From positions 44,233,942-44,297,941 of the forward strand of contig NC_065542.1 of NCBI RefSeq assembly GCF_932294415.1: DNA of 64,000 bases, given 5' to 3'. Below, piece after piece: positions 59,039 through 64,000 of the stretch; positions within the stretch are counted from its first letter, which is position 1, and each line of letters starts with the position of its first letter. Made by a program: the position numbers and the translations under genes. The notes below the pieces were generated by a model that saw nothing but the letters and a program-made list of their open reading frames with translations, searched no databases and was not told the origin of the DNA. This stretch comes from Quercus robur (Eukaryota; Streptophyta; Magnoliopsida; Fagales; Fagaceae).

Positions 59039-61720
59039 TTGATGGGTAGGTTCACTCATTTAGTTGACACCCTCGCATGTATGGAAGGGTTTAGGGCCTT
59101 GTACCACATTCCCCGGGGCGTTTCCCTACGATACTACTCTCCAGGCGAGTGGTTTACCCACAGAAGGGAAGGGGAGGTTGTCATTCTCATGATAGCCTTC
59201 GTAGAAGGGGGAATAAGGTTTCCCATAGGTAGCGTGACTAGGGACTATCTAATCACCCATAGGCTGTGCCCCCACCAATGTGCGCCTAACTTGTTTAGGG
59301 TCTTAGGTAGTGTAGATGCTCTCAATGAACAAATGAGGTTGAAGCTCACCTAGCACGACGTCGTCTGGATGTACGAGTGCCATCTGCTCGCAGGTTTGGG
59401 GTATTACCTTATGTCTAGGTCTTTTGTCGTTAGGCTCGTTTCGTGTCTCCCCAAATCCAACAAATGCATGAAAGACGAGTACCTAATCGCCTCCGGTGAA
59501 TGGCATGACAATCTTCACTACCCAACCCAAGAGGGGGAACCAGGTGGGGTGCCCTAGGTTTGGGTCCTTTGACACAGGGCTCAGCTCTGTGGTCCGCCCT
59601 CTTTTCATTTTCTTTTTCTTTTTCTTTTTCTGGTTCCTTTACACTTTTGTTTTCTTCTGACTGGGGGTTCGTCTTTCTAATCGTGATTTTGCTTCTCAGC
59701 AGTTTTTGCAGATAAGAGACACGTGGCTCCCAACTTGAACTTTGTCAACGTCTCTGATCTTAACAAGGTGCTGAGGTCCGAGGTGTTCGTGAGCGAGGAC
59801 AGACAGCTACGAGCCGTTTATCTCATCCTCGACTTCAAGCCTTTGTCTGAAAAATTTTAGGACGTGGGCAACGCGATCAAAGCGGGTGACCTCTGGTTAG
59901 CACGAATTGATGTCTCGGTGCTTGGATTCTTGGCCCGAGAAGACATTGTGCCCGTTGAGTTGCCCTCCAATCGCGCTCCCCTCGAAGTGGCAGTTCCGAA
60001 AGAAGAGATAGCTTCTTCGCGTTTGTCACTTGAGGTGGAGATAGGCCAGTTTCGTCTCGAGGAAGAGGGAAAGGAGCAAGAAGAGCCTGTGATTCAGGTC
60101 TCTGATTCGGAGGGCGAGCTTAATAGGCCCCCCATCCTTCGTTCCCCCAAGTTCATAATTGCCCGAGTGGACGACAGCTTCGAGGAGGAAGAAGAAATGG
60201 CCCTGAATAGGAAGAAAGGCCGAAAGAGCTCCTTGCGGAAAGGAATAAGGGGCCCCTTGTGGAAAAGAATAAGGGGCCGGCGCCCAAGGACACCTTAGGG
60301 TCCCAGCCTCTTCCTGCTCTCCCCTCCCCCTCCTCCTCCCATGGTAAACCCATTTGTCATTGCCAATCTGAAGAAGAAAAGGAAGGAGAAGGAGGTGGCC
60401 GAGAAAGGGGAGGTGGTCCCCCAAAAGGAGCCCAAGTAGCAGAAGATGGCCAAGGGCCAGGGGAGGGCCTCCTCAGTTGAAAGTAAGGAGGCCGAGCACT
60501 CTACTGACGTGGGCCTCTAAAATCCTGCATGGGGCCCTCGGCTGGAGCTAGGCGAGGCAGCCATTCCATGGAACTCCACCATCAGGGAGTTCCAGAAAGG
60601 GCACGCCCACTACCTGGCTGAGGCCTTAAAGCCTCTCCTTCTACCAAAGGACATGGCTGCGTTGAAGAATATGAGGCAACCAGACCTCTTTCTGTCCTTG
60701 AAGAGGGATCTGGCCTTGGTAAGTTCCTCGGCATGCCTTACTAATATCATGTCAGGTCATTTTTCTCTTATTTAATAACATACTCATCTGTCGTTTTTGT
60801 GCAGGCCATCCAAGAGGTGTTTACAGTCGAGGAATGGGTGAGGGTATTCCAAAATGAGATTAGGGTCGAGGCCAACCCCCGTGCTAGACCAACAAGGCCC
60901 TAGGCGTCGCTGAACAAAAGAAAAAGGAGCTCATGGCGAAGTTGACAATTGAGGAAAGGGAGCGAAGAGCACTGAGGCTGGCCTGAAGAATTCTTAGGAC
61001 CAAGCTGAGGAGTAGCACAAAAGGCTTCACTATGCTGAAATAGAGTTGGCCAATGCCAGACAGCAGGTCTTGGAGCTGAAGGCAGATTTAGAGAAGGCCA
61101 AGTAGGTTGCTCGGACGGCCAAGGAAGCTGCAAGGGCTTCGGAGTAGGCATCCTATGACCGTGGGGTGCAGGAAACCGAGGTCCATTTGGCAGAGGAGTT
61201 GGCGGAGGCCTGTAGGGACTATTACCAAGAAGTGTGGGCAGAGGCGCTCAACCTGGCAGGTGTCCTTGCTGCTTCCGAGTGAAGGAAGGCTGAGAACATT
61301 TATTACCTTACAGACATCTATGAAGTTCCAACTGCAGTCCCTCCTCTCGCTGCCCTTACACCAACCTCCTCTGAGCAGCCCTTCATCACCTAGGCCTCTC
61401 TTCCTCCTACTGAGGTCTCCAAAGGACCTGACAAGGCTAGTGACCAAGGCTAGGGGGCTGAGGTGGCTAAAGGTAAAAGGGTTGGCCAGGGTGGTTCTTG
61501 GCCAGAGGACAAGGGTAAGGACAAGGAGGTCAAGCCCTTGCCAGAGGTCAAGGGTCCAGAAGCTACCCTCAAGCTCAAGGATGCCGCTCCCAAGGCCAAG
61601 AATGTTGTTCCCAAGGTAAAGGAGCCTAATCCCCAATCCAAGGAAGTTGATCCCAAGGCCACCAATCCTCCTGTCTCCCAGCCGGGAAGCAAAGATGACC
61701 CTTCTCCAACCAAGGCATAG
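59039..61720 (+). other. Antisense ORF region of the Tat-type element
   Basis: GC content and codon texture rise sharply here, and coding character lies on the plus strand, opposite to the integrase. The early part is Trp/Tyr/Arg-rich (MGRFTHLVDTLACMEGFRAL, then FPIGSVTRDYLITH). The later part is Glu/Lys/Pro-rich with charged repeats (EVKPLPEVKGPEATLKLKDA). It is interrupted in several places and treated as a fossil. The protein's role in the family is unknown. Confidence 0.55.
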
Positions 61721-62371
61721 CTTTAGGATCTTTTCCTTTTACTTATTGTTATTTTTTCCTTTTCTTTGTATATAATTTTCCTTTGTTATGGCAGTTTTCC
61801 ATGTTTGAGATGTAACTCCTTTCTTAATCAATGAAAAGACATAGACTTTTGCTTTTGTGGGACTTTGTTTTTCTTGCAATATTTGTCTTTGGTTGGCTGT
61901 AGTTATTTTTTTGCTCCTTGCTGAGGCTTTAGATTAATGTTGCTTCTAAGGGTGAATACCCATACTTTAACAAAAGCTAATAGTAATGAATTTTTGCTAA
62001 GTCAAATGAATTAAACCCGTGTAAATAGTGAAAAGGATGACCATCACCTTGACTAAGATATATTCTGACCCCTTAAGTTAATAGTTAGTCATGCAATTAA
62101 CAGTCCAACTATTGTCTTTCATGTGATTAGCAGTGTGGTTGGACAGCTTTACCTTATTCAGGGCATTTGGCACCTAGTAACTCAACTTTAAGAAACAAAC
62201 TCTGTGTACCCCAGGTAAATAGTTCAAAGGATGAAGGGTACTTTTGGATTTACTCCTTAACCTCAAATGATAATGAAGCTCATGCCTATTCAAGGTACAT
62301 AATCCAGGAAGGCCCTTATACTTATAATTTCACTTAGCACTTCATTCCATAGGGGGCTTGTATAAGTACAA

Positions 62372-63015
62372 GTGTTAATTTACCCAAGGTATGTGGTCCG
62401 AGGAGTCAGGCATGACCAATGTTCTGTTTAACACTTAAACAAATAATGGAGAGTATTAATTTACCCAAGGCATGTGGTTTGAGGAACCAGTCATAACCAA
62501 GGTTCTGTTTAACATTTAAATAAATAATGGGAAGTATTAATTTACCCAAGGTATATGGTCCAAAGGGCCAGACATGACCAAGATTTTGTTTAATACTTAG
62601 AGAAATTATGGGAAGTATTAATTTACCTAAGGTATGTGGTCCAAGGAGCAAGGTATGACCAAATTTCTGTTTAATACTTAGAGAAATAATGGGAAGTATT
62701 AATTTAACCAAGGTATGTGGTTCAAGGGGCCCAGGCATAACCAAGATTCTGTTTAATACTGAGAGAAATAATGGGAAGTTTTAATTTACCCAAGGTATGT
62801 GGTTCGAGGAGCCAGGCATGACTAAGATTTTGTTTAATATCCACTTTAAGTAACTAGGAATATTAATTTACCCAAGGTATGTGATCTGAGGAGCCAGACA
62901 TGTCCAAGGTTCTATTTAATATTCCTACAGGTAATCAAGAATATTAATTTACCCGAGATATGTGGTCCGAGGAGCCAGACATAACCAAGGTTTCATTTAA
63001 TATTCATACAGGTAA
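62372..63015 (+). repeat. About 80-bp tandem repeat, 8 copies, inside the retrotransposon
   Basis: GTATTAATTTACCCAAGGTA and TGTGGTCCGAGG-like starts recur near 62,372, 62,453, 62,536, 62,615, 62,695, 62,778, 62,859 and 62,941. Each is followed by CAGGCATGACCAAGGTTCTG-like and TTTAATA parts. Such arrays are frequent in the pol-to-3'LTR spacer of Tat/Ogre elements. Confidence 0.85.
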
Positions 63016-63066
63016 TTGATGCAACACATAATGTCATAAATGGAAACATGGCAGAGTTACCTTTCA

Positions 63067-64000
63067 CTAATAATAGTACCTTCGCAGGTTATTTACATTC
63101 CAAGGTCGCGGTACAACTTTTTCGTCCAAATCTTCTAGGAAGTACACACCTATGCTTGTCACCAAGGTGTATGACCCTTCCCAATTGGGCCCTAACTTCC
63201 CCCATGCTGGGTTTTTTGCAGTATCCACAACCTTTCTTAGTACCAAGTCCCCAGGGGCCAATGGCCTTAACTTTACACTTGAATCATACCCCTGTTTGAG
63301 CTTCTGCTGATAGTATGCTAATTGAACTATGGCACTTTCTCTCCGCTCCTCGACTAGATCTAGGCTCTTTTCTAGTAGGTGGTCGTTGTTGTCTGGAGCG
63401 AATAAGCTAGTCCTCAGCGTTGGGAATCCAGTCTCTAGAGGAGTCACAGCCTCGGCCCCGTAAGTCATTGAAAAGGGTGTCTCCCCCGTCGACCTACGAG
63501 GGGTAACCTGATATGTCCAGAGGACATGTAGAAGCTTATCCACCCATTTGGCCTTTGCATCATCCAATCTCTTTTTAAGTCCATTCACTATGACCTTATT
63601 GATAGCCTTGGCTTGCCCGTTCTCCTAGGGATAAGCTGGAGTGGAATATCTATTTATAATACTAATTCATAACAGTATCTTCTGAAAGCTTTGCTATCAA
63701 ATTGAAGTTTGTTGTTTAAGATGAGGGTGTGAGGAATCCCAAACCCAGTGACAATGTTCTTCCACACAAACCTTTTGGCATCCACGTCCCTAATGTTCGC
63801 CAGCAACTCAGCTTCAATCCACTCAGTAAAGTAATCAATGCCGACCAAAAGCCATTGCTTATTTCCTGCTACTTTGGGGAAAGGCCCTAAAATGTCCAAG
63901 CCCCACTGAGCAAAAGGCTAGGGACTAGATAGAGGATTAAGAATGCCCCCTGGCTGGTGAATGTTGGAAGCGAATCTCTAACATTGGTAACACTTCTTCA
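63067..64000 (-). other. Integrase region of the Ty3/gypsy element
   Basis: The core part shows MDILGPFPKVAGNKQWLLVG followed by DYFTEWIEAE, the usual gypsy integrase signature. The C-terminal part shows RRSTGETPFSMTYGAEAV, LAPGDLVLRKV and LGPNWEGSY (GPY-like motif). This identifies Ty3/gypsy. The region appears broken and continues past the window edge. Confidence 0.85.

Larger units (their letters stand above)
58023..64000 (-). mobile_element. Ty3/gypsy LTR retrotransposon, probable Tat lineage, 3' portion
   Basis: Reading leftward from the window edge, the parts are: integrase (64,000 to about 63,067), a tandem-repeat spacer (about 63,015-62,372), a region with coding character on the opposite strand (about 61,720-59,039), a polypurine tract (58576-58561) and the 3' LTR (58560-58023). 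An extra antisense ORF between integrase and 3' LTR is a known trait of Tat-lineage elements (Grande, Retand and kin). The element continues beyond the window, so its 5' LTR, gag, protease, RT and RNase H are not seen. It appears broken, with several interruptions across its coding regions. Age cannot be judged without the second LTR. Confidence 0.8.

Overview
The window is nuclear DNA of a flowering plant: AT-rich, intron-containing genes with GT-AG junctions, a plastid-targeted photosystem gene, a subtilase, plant receptor genes, type I MADS and mTERF genes, tRNA-derived SINEs, MITEs, a hAT element and a Ty3-type LTR retrotransposon. Gene content and style fit a woody eudicot. A Fagales tree (oak or chestnut type) is a guess from general resemblance and cannot be proved here.

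Layout. 1-325 (-) is the N-terminal start of an LRR receptor kinase of the MIK1/PXL type, cut by the window edge. 7.6-12.2 kb (-) is a complete six-exon TH2 gene (TenA-like plus HAD phosphatase; thiamin salvage). 19.0-20.1 kb (-) is a type I MADS-box gene with a probable 5'UTR intron. 23.7-25.8 kb (-) is a frame-disrupted FAR1/FRS (MULE-transposase-derived) pseudogene. 26.28-27.73 kb is a non-autonomous hAT element with an 8-bp target duplication and an internal GC-rich minisatellite. 29.8-32.5 kb (+) is a two-exon PSB28 gene, with a G-box and a site II motif upstream. 33.3-35.6 kb (-) is an intronless SBT1.2/SDD1-like subtilase. 39.7-40.6 kb (-) is a decayed MUR3/KATAMARI1-like galactosyltransferase fragment, immediately beside an intact intronless mTERF gene at 40.7-41.9 kb (-).

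45.8-53.6 kb is the most striking object: a 7.8-kb satellite array of about 26 monomers (about 306 bp) arranged as 612-bp A-B dimers. A third level is visible, because a block of four dimers appears to have been copied to make the next five. The array ends about 330 bp before the first exon of a glutamate-receptor-like (GLR) gene at 53,954 (+). No later GLR exon was found in the remaining 10 kb.

54.7-55.6 kb holds nested MITE-like inverted-repeat elements. 58.0-64.0 kb is the 3' part of a minus-strand Ty3/gypsy element, probably of the Tat lineage: LTR, polypurine tract, an ORF region antisense to pol, an 80-bp tandem array and integrase. It runs off the right edge and appears broken.

The genes do not form a pathway or cluster. 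They are independent plant genes separated by repeat-rich spacer. No wholly new biochemical system was identified. The most unusual structures are the hierarchical satellite beside the GLR exon and the minisatellite-bearing hAT element.
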